Shown here: positions 40,051-48,471 of the stretch, one piece after another
How positions within the stretch are numbered: position 1 is the stretch's first letter
Layout: the number at the start of each line of letters is the position of its first letter
Source of the DNA: JAICJC01 sp963757605
GTDB lineage: Bacteria > Actinomycetota > Thermoleophilia > Gaiellales > JAICJC01
DNA: 64,000 nucleotides
Direction of reading: 5' to 3'
NCBI GenBank assembly: GCA_963757605.1
Contig: CAVWSF010000005.1
Location: forward strand, 1,240,001 to 1,304,000
The notes under the pieces: model-generated
Database searches by the model: none
Seen by the model: the letters and a program-made list of their open reading frames with translations, nothing else
What the model was told of the DNA's origin: nothing
Translations under genes and position numbers: made by a program

Positions 40051-42117
40051 ATGCGCGACCCCCGCTACGACGTGCTGTTCGAGCCCTTGCAGCTCGGGCC
40101 GGTGACCGCCCGCAACCGCTTCTTCCAGGTGCCGCACTGCAACGGGATGGGCCACCATCACCCGACGGCGCATGCGCATATGCGCGGCGTGAAAGCGGAG
40201 GGCGGCTGGGCGGTGGTGTGCACCGAGGAGGTCGAGATCCATCCCACCTCCGAGGTCAGTCCCTACATCGAGGGCCGCCTCTGGGACGACGCCGACATCC
40301 CGGCGCTCGCACGGATGACCGAGAAGATCCACGAGCACGGCTCGCTGGCCGGCATCGAGCCCGTCCACAACGGCATCCACGGCGCCAACATGTACACGCG
40401 CGAGACGGGGATGGCCGTCGGCCACCTGCCGGTCTCGACCTACGACCCCGTCCAGGTGCGGCGGATGGACGCAGACGACATCGCCGCTGTCCGCCGCTGG
40501 CACCGAGCGGCCGTGCGCCGCTCGCTCCAGGCCGGGTTCGACGTCGTCTACGTCTACGCCGCCCACGGCCTGAACTCGCTCGGCCAGTTCCTCTCGCGCC
40601 GGTACAACACGCGCACCGACGGCTACGGCGGCAGCCTCGAGAACCGCGCCCGGCTTCTGCGCGAGATCCTCGAGGACACGCTCGACGAGGTCGACGGCCG
40701 GGCGGCGGTCGCGTGCCGGATCACGGTCGACGAGCTGCTCGGGGCGGACGGGATCGACCGCGCCGACATCGAGGGCGTCCTCGGTCTCGTCGGCGAGCTG
40801 CCCGACGTGTGGGACTTCGTGGTCGGCGAGTGGGAGAACGACTCCTCCACGTCACGCTTCGCGCCGGAGGCTCCGCACGAGCAGTACGTGCGCGGCCTGA
40901 AGGCGCTGACCTCCAAGCCGGTCGTCGGCGTCGGCCGCTTCACGTCGCCCGACACGATGGTGCGCATGATCCGCGACGGGGTGCTCGACATGATCGGGGC
41001 GGCGCGGCCGTCCATCGCCGACCCGTTCCTCCCGAAGAAGATCGAGGAGGGCCGGCTCGAGGACATCCGCGAGTGCATCGGCTGCAACATCTGCGTGTCG
41101 GGCGACGGCACGATCACCCCGATCCGCTGCACCCAGAACCCGACGATGGGCGAGGAGTGGCGGCGCGGCTGGCACCCCGAGCAGATGCGGCCCAAGACGT
41201 CGGACGCGACCGTGCTCGTGGTCGGCGCGGGCCCCGCCGGGCTGGAAGCGGCGATGTCGCTCGGCCGCCGCGGCCATCGCGTCGTCCTCGCGGAGGCGAC
41301 CCGTGCAGTGGGCGGCCGGGTGGCGCGCGAGGCGCGCCTGCCCGGGCTGGCCGAGTGGATCCGCGTCCTCGACTACCGGCGCGGGCAGCTCGAGCGGCTG
41401 CCCGACGTCGAGGTCGCCTACGACAGCCGGCTCACCGCCGCGGAGGTGCTGGAGTACGGGTTCGACCACGTCGCCGTCGCGACCGGCTGCCGCTGGCGGG
41501 CCGACGGAGTCGGCCGCTGGCAGCTGCGACCGCTCGAGCTGGCCGACGTGCGGGTGCTGACGCCCGACGACGTCATGGACGGCGCGGGCCCCGAGGGCGG
41601 GCGCGTGGTCGTCTACGACGACGACCACTACTACATGGGCGGCGTCGTCTCCGAGGCGCTGGTGCGCGCGGGCTGCACGGTGACCTTCGTGACGCCGGCG
41701 GCGCGGGTCTCGGAGTGGACGGTGAACACGCTCGAGCAGGTGCGGATCCAGCGGCGGATGCTCGAGGCCGGGATCGAGATCGTGCCGTCGCAGGCGCTCG
41801 AGGGAACGGGCGACGGGGTCGTGCGCACGGCGTGCGTGTACACGTCCGAGCCGAGCGAGCACGCCGCCGACGCGCTCGTGCTCGTCACGGCCCGGCTGCC
41901 CGAGGACGGGCTGGCCGCCGACCTGCGCGAGCGGGCCGGCGACTGGGAGGCCGCCGGCCTGTCGTCCGTCCGGCCTGTGGGCGACGCGCTCGCTCCCGGC
42001 ACGATCGCCGCCGCGGTGTGGGACGGCCGCCGGTACGCCGAGCAGCTCGGTGAGCCGCTCGACGCCGACGGCGTCCCGTTCCTGCGAGAGATCGCCGGCT
42101 TGTCGCCGGCAGGCTGA
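40051..42117 (+). CDS. Trimethylamine/histamine-dehydrogenase-family flavoprotein
   Basis: 688 residues: an old-yellow-enzyme barrel, a 4Fe-4S motif and two nucleotide-binding domains, the layout of trimethylamine dehydrogenase. Cys30 in FFQVPHCNGMG matches the cysteine that bonds covalently to FMN. Tyr169 and His172 (VVYVYAAHG) match catalytic residues, and ECIGCNICVS...RCTQN holds the cluster. Of the three aromatic residues binding trimethylamine, only Trp261 remains; the others are Glu60 and Asp352. Asp at the last position recalls histamine dehydrogenase, so a larger cationic amine is more likely than trimethylamine. The ADP site is VLVVGAGPAGLEAAMSLG. Confidence 0.88.
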   Translation: MRDPRYDVLFEPLQLGPVTARNRFFQVPHCNGMGHHHPTAHAHMRGVKAEGGWAVVCTEEVEIHPTSEVSPYIEGRLWDDADIPALARMTEKIHEHGSLAGIEPVHNGIHGANMYTRETGMAVGHLPVSTYDPVQVRRMDADDIAAVRRWHRAAVRRSLQAGFDVVYVYAAHGLNSLGQFLSRRYNTRTDGYGGSLENRARLLREILEDTLDEVDGRAAVACRITVDELLGADGIDRADIEGVLGLVGELPDVWDFVVGEWENDSSTSRFAPEAPHEQYVRGLKALTSKPVVGVGRFTSPDTMVRMIRDGVLDMIGAARPSIADPFLPKKIEEGRLEDIRECIGCNICVSGDGTITPIRCTQNPTMGEEWRRGWHPEQMRPKTSDATVLVVGAGPAGLEAAMSLGRRGHRVVLAEATRAVGGRVAREARLPGLAEWIRVLDYRRGQLERLPDVEVAYDSRLTAAEVLEYGFDHVAVATGCRWRADGVGRWQLRPLELADVRVLTPDDVMDGAGPEGGRVVVYDDDHYYMGGVVSEALVRAGCTVTFVTPAARVSEWTVNTLEQVRIQRRMLEAGIEIVPSQALEGTGDGVVRTACVYTSEPSEHAADALVLVTARLPEDGLAADLRERAGDWEAAGLSSVRPVGDALAPGTIAAAVWDGRRYAEQLGEPLDADGVPFLREIAGLSPAG

Positions 42118-42119
42118 GG

Positions 42120-42656
42120 CTAGTAGCCGTACCCCCCGCCGCCGCTGGTGCTCGCCGCCGGCTGGGCCGCGGTCTTCACGACCGAGCCGTTGGGCGCGAC
42201 GACCCACCACAGGGCGCCGAAGGTGTTCTGGCCCTGACCGTTGGTGGCCCCGGGGGACGAGTCACCCGCGTACGTGTACAGCGGGTGGCCGTCATAGGTG
42301 ACCTGGCTCGTCCCATCCGACCGCATCGTCGTTCCGAGGAGGGAGGCGTTCAGGCCCGTGCCGGCCTTGGGCGTGCCGGTGTACGGAGGCCAGTACTGCG
42401 CGCACGGGCCGCTGCACGAGCTCTTGCCGTTCTGGTCGCTCGCGAACATGTAGAGGGTCATGCCGTTCTTGGCCACGAGGATCTTCCCGAGAGAGGAGGA
42501 CGCAGCGTCGATGGTGCCGCCGGTGGCAGCGGCCGCGGCGGCCGGGGTCGACGTGGCCTTCGGCGCCGACGACGATCCGCCGCCTCCGCAGGCGGCGGCG
42601 AGGGCGGGAAGTGCGAGGATGGCCGCCAGGGCGGCCAGTCGGGTTGGGCGGATCAT
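42120..42656 (-). CDS. Secreted lipoprotein with Yx(F/W/Y)xxD repeats
   Basis: 178 residues. Lipoprotein signal MIRPTRLAALAAILALPA...LAAACGGGG is followed by an Ala/Ser/Thr linker. Two motif repeats, TLYMFASDQNGKSSC and HPLYTYAGDSSPG, mark the predicted-lipoprotein family with Yx(FWY)xxD repeats (COG4315-type). CSGPCAQYWPP between them has two conserved cysteines. The C-terminus is Ser/Gly/Tyr-rich. The function is unknown; it is exposed outside the membrane. Confidence 0.9.
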   Translation of the reverse strand: MIRPTRLAALAAILALPALAAACGGGGSSSAPKATSTPAAAAAATGGTIDAASSSLGKILVAKNGMTLYMFASDQNGKSSCSGPCAQYWPPYTGTPKAGTGLNASLLGTTMRSDGTSQVTYDGHPLYTYAGDSSPGATNGQGQNTFGALWWVVAPNGSVVKTAAQPAASTSGGGGYGY

Positions 42657-42752
42657 GGTGAGTGCTCCTAGGGTCGTTTGGAGCAAGTACGACGCCGGGA
42701 GCACTGCGGGATTGCCGGTCCGGACCGGATTGGATGGTGGATCACAAAGCCG

Positions 42753-43664
42753 TCAGGGCGTGCCGATCTCGGCCTCCACCTCGGCCTGGCTTCGGGGGTC
42801 GCCGCTCACCTGGACGACGACGGCCAACATGATGATCGCCCCGCCGACAAGGGTGGCGGTGTCGGGCCGCTCCGAGAGCACGAGCCAGACCCAGATCGGG
42901 CCGAGGATGACCTCGAGCAGGGTGATCAGCGCGGCCTCGGCCGCGGGCACGAGCCGGGCACCGGCGGCGAAGAGCCCCATGCCGAGCCCCATTTGCACCG
43001 CGCCGATCGCGACCAGGAGCGCGAGGTCCTGGCGGCCCACGTCGCCCGGCGTCGAGATCGGCGCCATGGTCACGACGAGCAGGAGCTGGGCGAGGCAGGT
43101 GGCCGGCAGCATCGAGACGTCGCGCCGGTGGCGGGTGACGACGATGGCGACGGCGAACGCGATCATCATGACGAGCGAGGCCACGTCGCCGGTGAGGTCG
43201 CTCCCGCCCGGCGAGCCCATCATCACGCCCACCCCCGCGAGCGCGCCCCCCATCGCAACCCACCCGCGGGGCGCCACCCGCTCGCCCAGCGCGATCCAGG
43301 CGAGGAGCGCGGCCGCCACCGGCGACACCGCCTGCACGAAGAGCACCCGGGCCACGGACGTGTGGTTCAGGGCGACGATGAACCCGCCCGAGGCGACCGC
43401 CATGCAGACCGCGACGACGAGGCCGTCCCGGCCGATCGCGAGGAAGGCCTGCCGCACCCGCCCGCGCTCCGCCACCGCGGCGTAGGCCCCGAGCGCGAGG
43501 AACGCGAAGAGCGCCCGGCCCGCCATCTGGGTCGGCACGTCGAGGGAGAGCTCGCGCTGGAACAGACCGGCAGTCGACCACGCGATCGCCGCCAGGGCGA
43601 TCAGGACCTGCCCCCGCCGATGCTCGGCGTGCGCCTCCCGCGACGACGCTTCCGAGGCAAGCAT
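42753..43664 (-). CDS. EamA/DMT-family transporter
   Basis: 303 residues, ten predicted helices as two EamA repeats. The first begins VLIALAAIAWSTAGLFQREL; the repeat ends are marked by ALNHTSVARVLFVQAVSPVAAALLAWIALGE and LVPAAEAALITLLEVILGPIWVWL. Such proteins export or exchange small metabolites such as amino acids. The ATG giving MLASEASSREA is used; the ribosome binding site is weak. Substrate unknown. Confidence 0.9.
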   Translation of the reverse strand: MLASEASSREAHAEHRRGQVLIALAAIAWSTAGLFQRELSLDVPTQMAGRALFAFLALGAYAAVAERGRVRQAFLAIGRDGLVVAVCMAVASGGFIVALNHTSVARVLFVQAVSPVAAALLAWIALGERVAPRGWVAMGGALAGVGVMMGSPGGSDLTGDVASLVMMIAFAVAIVVTRHRRDVSMLPATCLAQLLLVVTMAPISTPGDVGRQDLALLVAIGAVQMGLGMGLFAAGARLVPAAEAALITLLEVILGPIWVWLVLSERPDTATLVGGAIIMLAVVVQVSGDPRSQAEVEAEIGTP

Positions 43665-43782
43665 CGCCGAAGTGAAGCAGAACGCCGGAATGTGAGATGA
43701 CCCACAAACCGGTCCGGCCGCTCGACCGTACCCCCGCCCAGTCAACCGCGCGCCCACGGGTGCGCCAGACAGAGGGGGCCAC

Positions 43783-44865
43783 ATGGGCTTACGCAACTCC
43801 CCGAGACGGCTGCGGCTGGCCGCAGCCACAGGGGCGATCCTCGTCACGGCCGCGCTCGCGGCGCCGGCCGCCGCACAGGCCGCCGGGTTCCACCAGACGA
43901 ACCTGGTGTCCGACAAGCCGGGCCTGGCGATGCTGACCGACCCGAACCTCGTGAACCCCTGGGGCCTCTCCGCGGGTCCGACGACCCCGCTCTGGATCGC
44001 CGACAACGGCACGGACGTGTCGTCGATCTATCCAGGCGCGGCGCACGGGATGCCGATCTCGATCGCGCCGCTCGTCGTCTCGATCCCGGGCGGCGCGCCC
44101 ACGGGCACCGTGTTCAACCCGACCACGTCGTTCAAGGTCCACGTCGGAAACCAGCAGCTGCCGGCGACGTTCCTGTTCGACTCCGAGGCCGGCATGATCA
44201 CGGCCTGGCCGTTCACCGATCCGCCGATGACGTCGGCCAAGGCCGAGCTCAGCGTTCCCGGGGCGATCTTCAAGGGCCTCGCGCTGGGGTTCGTCCACGG
44301 CCGCGGGCACCTGCTCTACGCGGCGGACTTCCACCACAACCAGATCGTGGTGGTGAACGGCAACTTCGACCGCGTCCATCTGGCTGGCGGCTTCCGTGAC
44401 CGGAACCTGCCGCACGGCTTCGCGCCGTTCAACATCCAGAACATCGGCGGGAAGCTCTACGTGGCGTACGCCAAGCAGGACTCGGCGGCCTCGGATGAGG
44501 TCGCGGGCGCCGGGCTCGGGTTCGTCGACGTCTACTCCCGGCGCGGGTTCCTGCTGCACCGCGTCGCGAGCCGGGGCGGTCTGAACGCTCCGTGGGGCCT
44601 CGTGCGGGCGCCGGGCGGGTTCGGCCGCTTCGGCCACGCCCTGCTCGTCGGCAACTTCGGCGACGGCAAGATCAACGCCTACAACATCCACTCCGGCCAC
44701 TGGCTCGGCCAGCTGCGCCGGCCGAACGGGCACCCGGTCCAGATCGACGGGCTCTGGGGCCTGCGGTTCGGAAACGGCGTGACAGGCGACCCGAAGACGC
44801 TGCTCTTCAGCGCCGGGATCGACGACGAGGCCCACGGCCTCTTCGGCGCGATCCGCGCCCACTGA
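43783..44865 (+). CDS. TIGR03118-family secreted protein
   Basis: 360 residues. Signal peptide in the first ~33 (LRLAAATGAILVTAALAAPAAAQAAG). The mature protein matches TIGR03118: NLVSDKPGLAMLTDPNLVNPWGLSAGP, IADNGTDVSSIY, FKGLALGFV...LLYAADFHHNQIVVV and the closing GLWGLRFGNGV...LLFSAGIDDEAHGLFG. A propeller-like fold is likely. The role is unknown. Its transcript runs into the GGGGTCAGACCCC hairpins. Confidence 0.9.
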   Translation: MGLRNSPRRLRLAAATGAILVTAALAAPAAAQAAGFHQTNLVSDKPGLAMLTDPNLVNPWGLSAGPTTPLWIADNGTDVSSIYPGAAHGMPISIAPLVVSIPGGAPTGTVFNPTTSFKVHVGNQQLPATFLFDSEAGMITAWPFTDPPMTSAKAELSVPGAIFKGLALGFVHGRGHLLYAADFHHNQIVVVNGNFDRVHLAGGFRDRNLPHGFAPFNIQNIGGKLYVAYAKQDSAASDEVAGAGLGFVDVYSRRGFLLHRVASRGGLNAPWGLVRAPGGFGRFGHALLVGNFGDGKINAYNIHSGHWLGQLRRPNGHPVQIDGLWGLRFGNGVTGDPKTLLFSAGIDDEAHGLFGAIRAH

Positions 44866-44871
44866 ACAACC

Positions 44872-44979
44872 GGGGTCAGACCCCGTCGCCGCGCGCGATG
44901 GGGTCTGGCCCCAAAGGTGGAAAAACGGGGTCAGACCCCAATTTTTCAGGTGCCGCTCGCAACATCGGGGTCTGACCCC
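44872..44979. repeat. Four GGGGTCAGACCCC-type palindromes, family C
   Basis: 13-base palindromes at 44872, 44900 (one change: GGGGTCTGGCCCC), 44927 and 44967, with the central triplet alternating CAG, CTG, CAG, CTG. Neighbours can pair with each other as well as fold singly. They fill the gap between two convergent genes. The same motif is known to me as dispersed in many unrelated bacteria, resembling REP sequences. Confidence 0.8.
44921..44946. terminator. Bidirectional intrinsic terminator
   Basis: AAAAAC, then GGGGT-CAG-ACCCC, then AATTTTT: a stem with an A-tract before and a T-tract after, so it can terminate transcripts from both the TIGR03118 gene and the converging hydrolase gene. 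It is one of very few T-tracts in the window. Confidence 0.75.
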
Positions 44980-44984
44980 AGGGG

Positions 44985-46859
44985 TTACGGGGCGAGCATG
45001 TGCGCGTGCAGCGGGCGGCCGTCCGCGTGGCCGTCGATGTCGGCCATCGCCGCCCGCACCTGCAGCGACCAGCGCATCCGCAGGTGCTCAACCACTCCGC
45101 CGGCCCGCACCACGAGGTTCGCGCGCACGCGGCCGGTCGTGTACACCCATCGCGTCGTCCCGGACACGGCCACGCCGGGCACGAAGGAGTCGCGCTGGAA
45201 CACGAACGTCGTCAGGTTCCCGCCGGAGTACGACCACCGCCCGCCCCGCAGGCCGACGCCGGTGCCGTCGTAGTTGACCCACCAGCGCTGGAGCGCGTCC
45301 GCCACCGTCTGCGCCGCCGCCGAGGCGACCCGGCGGTCGAGGAGCGTCGAGCGGTCGCGCCGTCCGGCCCGCGCCGGCGCGACGGCGGCGGCCGACCGGG
45401 CGAACGCCGAGACGACGCGCACCTCGGGCGTCCTTGACGCGCACGACGTGTCGCCCGCCGCGAGCGCCGAGACGAAATGCAGGTAGATGACCGACGCGCA
45501 GTCGTTCTGGTCGAGGAGCGCCGTCACATGGCCCGAGTTCTCGACGTCGACCAGCGTGCTGCGCGGGAACCGGTGGGCGACCACCGCCGCGTCGGCGAGC
45601 GGCGTGATGTTGTCGAGGTCGCCGTTCAGGATCAGCGTCGGCACCCGCGGATATGCCGCTCCGGGCGGCGCGGGCGGGTCGGGCCGGGCCGGCGAGGGCC
45701 AGCGCAGGCAGGCCAGGGCGCCCTCGAAGTCGGTCCCCGTCCACGCGGCCGCCGAGAACGGCGCGAACGTGCCGGCGGGATAGGCCGCCAGCGCCGCGCG
45801 CACCTCGGCCGGGCGCTGAGCGACGGGCGTCGAGGGGTTCCACAGCTCGGGGTAGTCGTGGCAGATGACCGCCAGGTAGAGCGACTCCGAGTACAGGCGG
45901 GGATCGCCGTTGGGCCCGTCGGTGGTGACCGTCTCGGCGGCGAGCCGCAGCAGCGGCCGGGTGTCGCCGGCCTTCGCCGAGCGGGCGGCGGCGACGATGT
46001 CGCGCCAGACCGCCTGGTCGTAGAAGCCGGACATCATGACCTGGACGAGGGCGTCCTCGTCGAGGCGAACGTGGGTCGGCGTGCCGTCCCCGTCCGGCGC
46101 CGTCCCCACGATCGGATCGCGGCGAACGCGGGCGACGAGCCTCGCCACGACCTTGACCGGATCCTCGCGCCCGGCCGGGCAGCCGGGGCGGCGCCCACAG
46201 GCCAGCCGCAGACCGCTTCTCGTGCTCGCGGCGAGGTCGGCCAGCGCCGGATCGGAGCCGGGCAGCTGATAGGTGCCGTCGAGCACCAGCGACCGCAGCT
46301 TGTGCGGGTAGCGCAGGGCGAACGCCTGGGCGGCGTAGGAGCCGTAGGAGTCGCCGTAGAGATCCACCCGGCCGATGCTCAGCGCACCGAGCACCGCCGC
46401 CAGGTCCTGCACCGACTGCGACGTGTCGTAGAAGTCGCGCGAGGCGCCGAGCTCGGCCGCGCACCGCGCCGCGCGGTCGATGTAGCCGAGGATGTGGCGG
46501 CGGAAGGCGGCGCAGTCGAGCGGATCGGAGCGACCCGTTCCGCGCAGGTCGACGAGCAGCAGGTCGCGCCGCGCCGAGAGCGGCCGCCACAGCTGGATGC
46601 GCGCGGAGCGGTCGGCGGTGGTCGAGAACCCGGGGCCGCCCTCGATCGAGAGCACGGTCGAGACCGGCGGCCGCGACCGGTCGGCGCGCGAGCGCAGCTC
46701 GAGGTAGATCCGGATCTTGCGCCCGTCGGGCAGCCTGCGGTCGAGCGGCACCCGGAGGAACCCGCACGTGTCGTGGGCACCGCCGCCGGGACACGCCGTT
46801 CGGACGATCGCGGGCGCCGCGCTGGCGTTCGGGGCCTGAGCGGGCACCTGGGCCGACAT
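44985..46859 (-). CDS. Alpha/beta-hydrolase, tripeptidyl-aminopeptidase-like, with C-terminal extension
   Basis: 624 residues. Oxyanion region STVLSIEGGPGFSTT, LLLVDLRGTGRSDPLDC, nucleophile elbow GDSYGSYAAQAFALRYP (Ser), a C-terminal TAP-like part with PTLILNGDLDNITP (Asp) and VENSGHVTALLDQNDCAS (His). About 120 extra residues follow the hydrolase domain (WWVNYDGTGVGLRGGRWSYSG, VRAGGVVEHLRMRW) and look like a beta-rich domain. The N-terminus has no clear signal peptide in the frame used; secreted relatives have one. Confidence 0.88.
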   Translation of the reverse strand: MSAQVPAQAPNASAAPAIVRTACPGGGAHDTCGFLRVPLDRRLPDGRKIRIYLELRSRADRSRPPVSTVLSIEGGPGFSTTADRSARIQLWRPLSARRDLLLVDLRGTGRSDPLDCAAFRRHILGYIDRAARCAAELGASRDFYDTSQSVQDLAAVLGALSIGRVDLYGDSYGSYAAQAFALRYPHKLRSLVLDGTYQLPGSDPALADLAASTRSGLRLACGRRPGCPAGREDPVKVVARLVARVRRDPIVGTAPDGDGTPTHVRLDEDALVQVMMSGFYDQAVWRDIVAAARSAKAGDTRPLLRLAAETVTTDGPNGDPRLYSESLYLAVICHDYPELWNPSTPVAQRPAEVRAALAAYPAGTFAPFSAAAWTGTDFEGALACLRWPSPARPDPPAPPGAAYPRVPTLILNGDLDNITPLADAAVVAHRFPRSTLVDVENSGHVTALLDQNDCASVIYLHFVSALAAGDTSCASRTPEVRVVSAFARSAAAVAPARAGRRDRSTLLDRRVASAAAQTVADALQRWWVNYDGTGVGLRGGRWSYSGGNLTTFVFQRDSFVPGVAVSGTTRWVYTTGRVRANLVVRAGGVVEHLRMRWSLQVRAAMADIDGHADGRPLHAHMLAP

Positions 46860-46929
46860 GGCCCGAGTCTACGGCCGGGCCGGCGCCGGCACAACGAGAA
46901 CGGTCACGACGCCGGTACCCTGAGGACGC

Positions 46930-48471
46930 ATGCCATCCGGCTCAGGCACGCCGCTTCACCGGCTCGTCGACGTCTCGAGCGCCGTGCGCGACACGTCGTC
47001 GCGCACGGCCAAGATCGCGCTCCTGGCCGCCTGTCTCACCGATCTGGGGCCGGCGGAGTCCGCCGCCGGGGTGGCGTTCCTCTCCGGGGCGCCGCGCCAG
47101 CGCCAGACGGGAGCGGGCTGGGCAGCGCTGCGCGACCTGCCGCCCCCGGCGGAGCAGCCGGAGCTGACCGTGGCCGAGGTCGACGGCGCCCTCGAGCGGC
47201 TGGCGGCGCTCGCGGGCCCGGGCTCGCGAGGCGCGCGGCTGCAGGAGCTCGAGCGCCTGCTGAGCCGGGCGACGCGACGGGAGCAGGCGTTCCTCGTCTC
47301 GCTCATCCTCGGCGACCTGCGCCAGGGCGCCCTGGCCGGGGTGATGATCGAGGCGGTCGCCCAGTCCGCCTCCGTGCCGCCCGCCGACGTGCGCCGGGCG
47401 GCGATGCTCGGCGGCGACCTGGCCCTGGCGGCGCAGACGGCGCTGGGCGAGGGGGTCGAGGGCCTGCGCCGGATCCGGCTCGAGGTCGGACGGCCGGTGG
47501 CGCCGATGCTGGCCGGGACCGCGCCCGACGTCGAGGCGGCGCTCGGGAAGATCGCGCCCGCCGCCGTGGAGTGGAAGCTCGACGGCGCCCGCATCCAGGT
47601 GCACCGAAGCGACGGCGAGGTCCGCGTCTTCACGCGCAGCCTCGACGAGGTGACCGACCGCGTCCCGGAGGTGGTCGCGGCGGCGCTCGCGCTCCCCGTC
47701 TCGGCGATCGTGCTCGACGGCGAGGCGATCGCGCTTCGCGACGACGGCCGGCCGCACCCGTTCCAGGTGACGGCCAGCCGCTTCGCGAGCCGCCGCGACG
47801 TCGACGCGCAGCGGCGCTCCGTGCCGCTCACCGCGCTCTTCTTCGACGTCCTGCACGCCGGCGGCGACGACCTGATCGACCGGCCCGCTGCTGAGCGGTT
47901 CGCCGTGCTTGCCGCCGCCGTGCCCGAGCCGATGCGGGTGCCGCGCACGGTCGCCGAGACCGGCGCCGAGGCCGCGGCGTTCCTCGAGGATGCGCTGGCC
48001 CGCGGCCACGAGGGCGTCATGGTGAAGGCCCTCACGGCGCCGTACGCCGCCGGCGGCCGCGGGGGTGCGTGGCTCAAGGTCAAGCCGCGCCACACGCTCG
48101 ACCTCGTGGTGCTGGCGGCGGAATGGGGCCACGGCCGCCGCCAGGGCTGGCTCTCCAACCTGCACCTCGGCGCCCGTCTCCCCGACGGGAGCTTCTGCAT
48201 GCTCGGAAAGACGTTCAAGGGGCTCACCGACGCGATGCTCCAGTGGCAGACCGAGCGGCTGCTCGAGCTCGAGACCGGGCGGACCGCGTACAGGGTCGAC
48301 GTGCGCCCCGAGCTCGTCGTCGAGATCGCGTTCGACGGCGTGCAGCGCAGCCCCCGCTATCCGGGCGGCGTGGCGCTGCGGTTCGCGCGCGTCCTGCACC
48401 ACCGGCCCGACAAGCGCGCCGACGAGGCCGACACGCTCGAGAGCGTGCAGGCGATCCACGACGGGCCATGA
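46930..48471 (+). CDS. ATP-dependent DNA ligase
   Basis: 513 residues with an N-terminal helical DNA-binding domain, the nucleotidyltransferase core and an OB fold. The adenylated lysine is in VEWKLDGARIQVHR; further motifs are FTRSLDEVTDRVPEV, IVLDGEAIAL, LTALFFDVLHAGG, EGVMVKAL and WLKVKPRHTLDLVV. The size and domain order match the actinobacterial LigB/archaeal type. It may serve DNA repair. ATG start; the stop overlaps the next start in ATGA. Confidence 0.93.
   Translation: MPSGSGTPLHRLVDVSSAVRDTSSRTAKIALLAACLTDLGPAESAAGVAFLSGAPRQRQTGAGWAALRDLPPPAEQPELTVAEVDGALERLAALAGPGSRGARLQELERLLSRATRREQAFLVSLILGDLRQGALAGVMIEAVAQSASVPPADVRRAAMLGGDLALAAQTALGEGVEGLRRIRLEVGRPVAPMLAGTAPDVEAALGKIAPAAVEWKLDGARIQVHRSDGEVRVFTRSLDEVTDRVPEVVAAALALPVSAIVLDGEAIALRDDGRPHPFQVTASRFASRRDVDAQRRSVPLTALFFDVLHAGGDDLIDRPAAERFAVLAAAVPEPMRVPRTVAETGAEAAAFLEDALARGHEGVMVKALTAPYAAGGRGGAWLKVKPRHTLDLVVLAAEWGHGRRQGWLSNLHLGARLPDGSFCMLGKTFKGLTDAMLQWQTERLLELETGRTAYRVDVRPELVVEIAFDGVQRSPRYPGGVALRFARVLHHRPDKRADEADTLESVQAIHDGP

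Noticed and set aside
44872..44979. GGGGTCAGACCCC units as a short CRISPR array
   Set aside because: Repeats are 13-base palindromes, alternate in orientation, have unequal spacers of 14-27 bases and no cas genes nearby.
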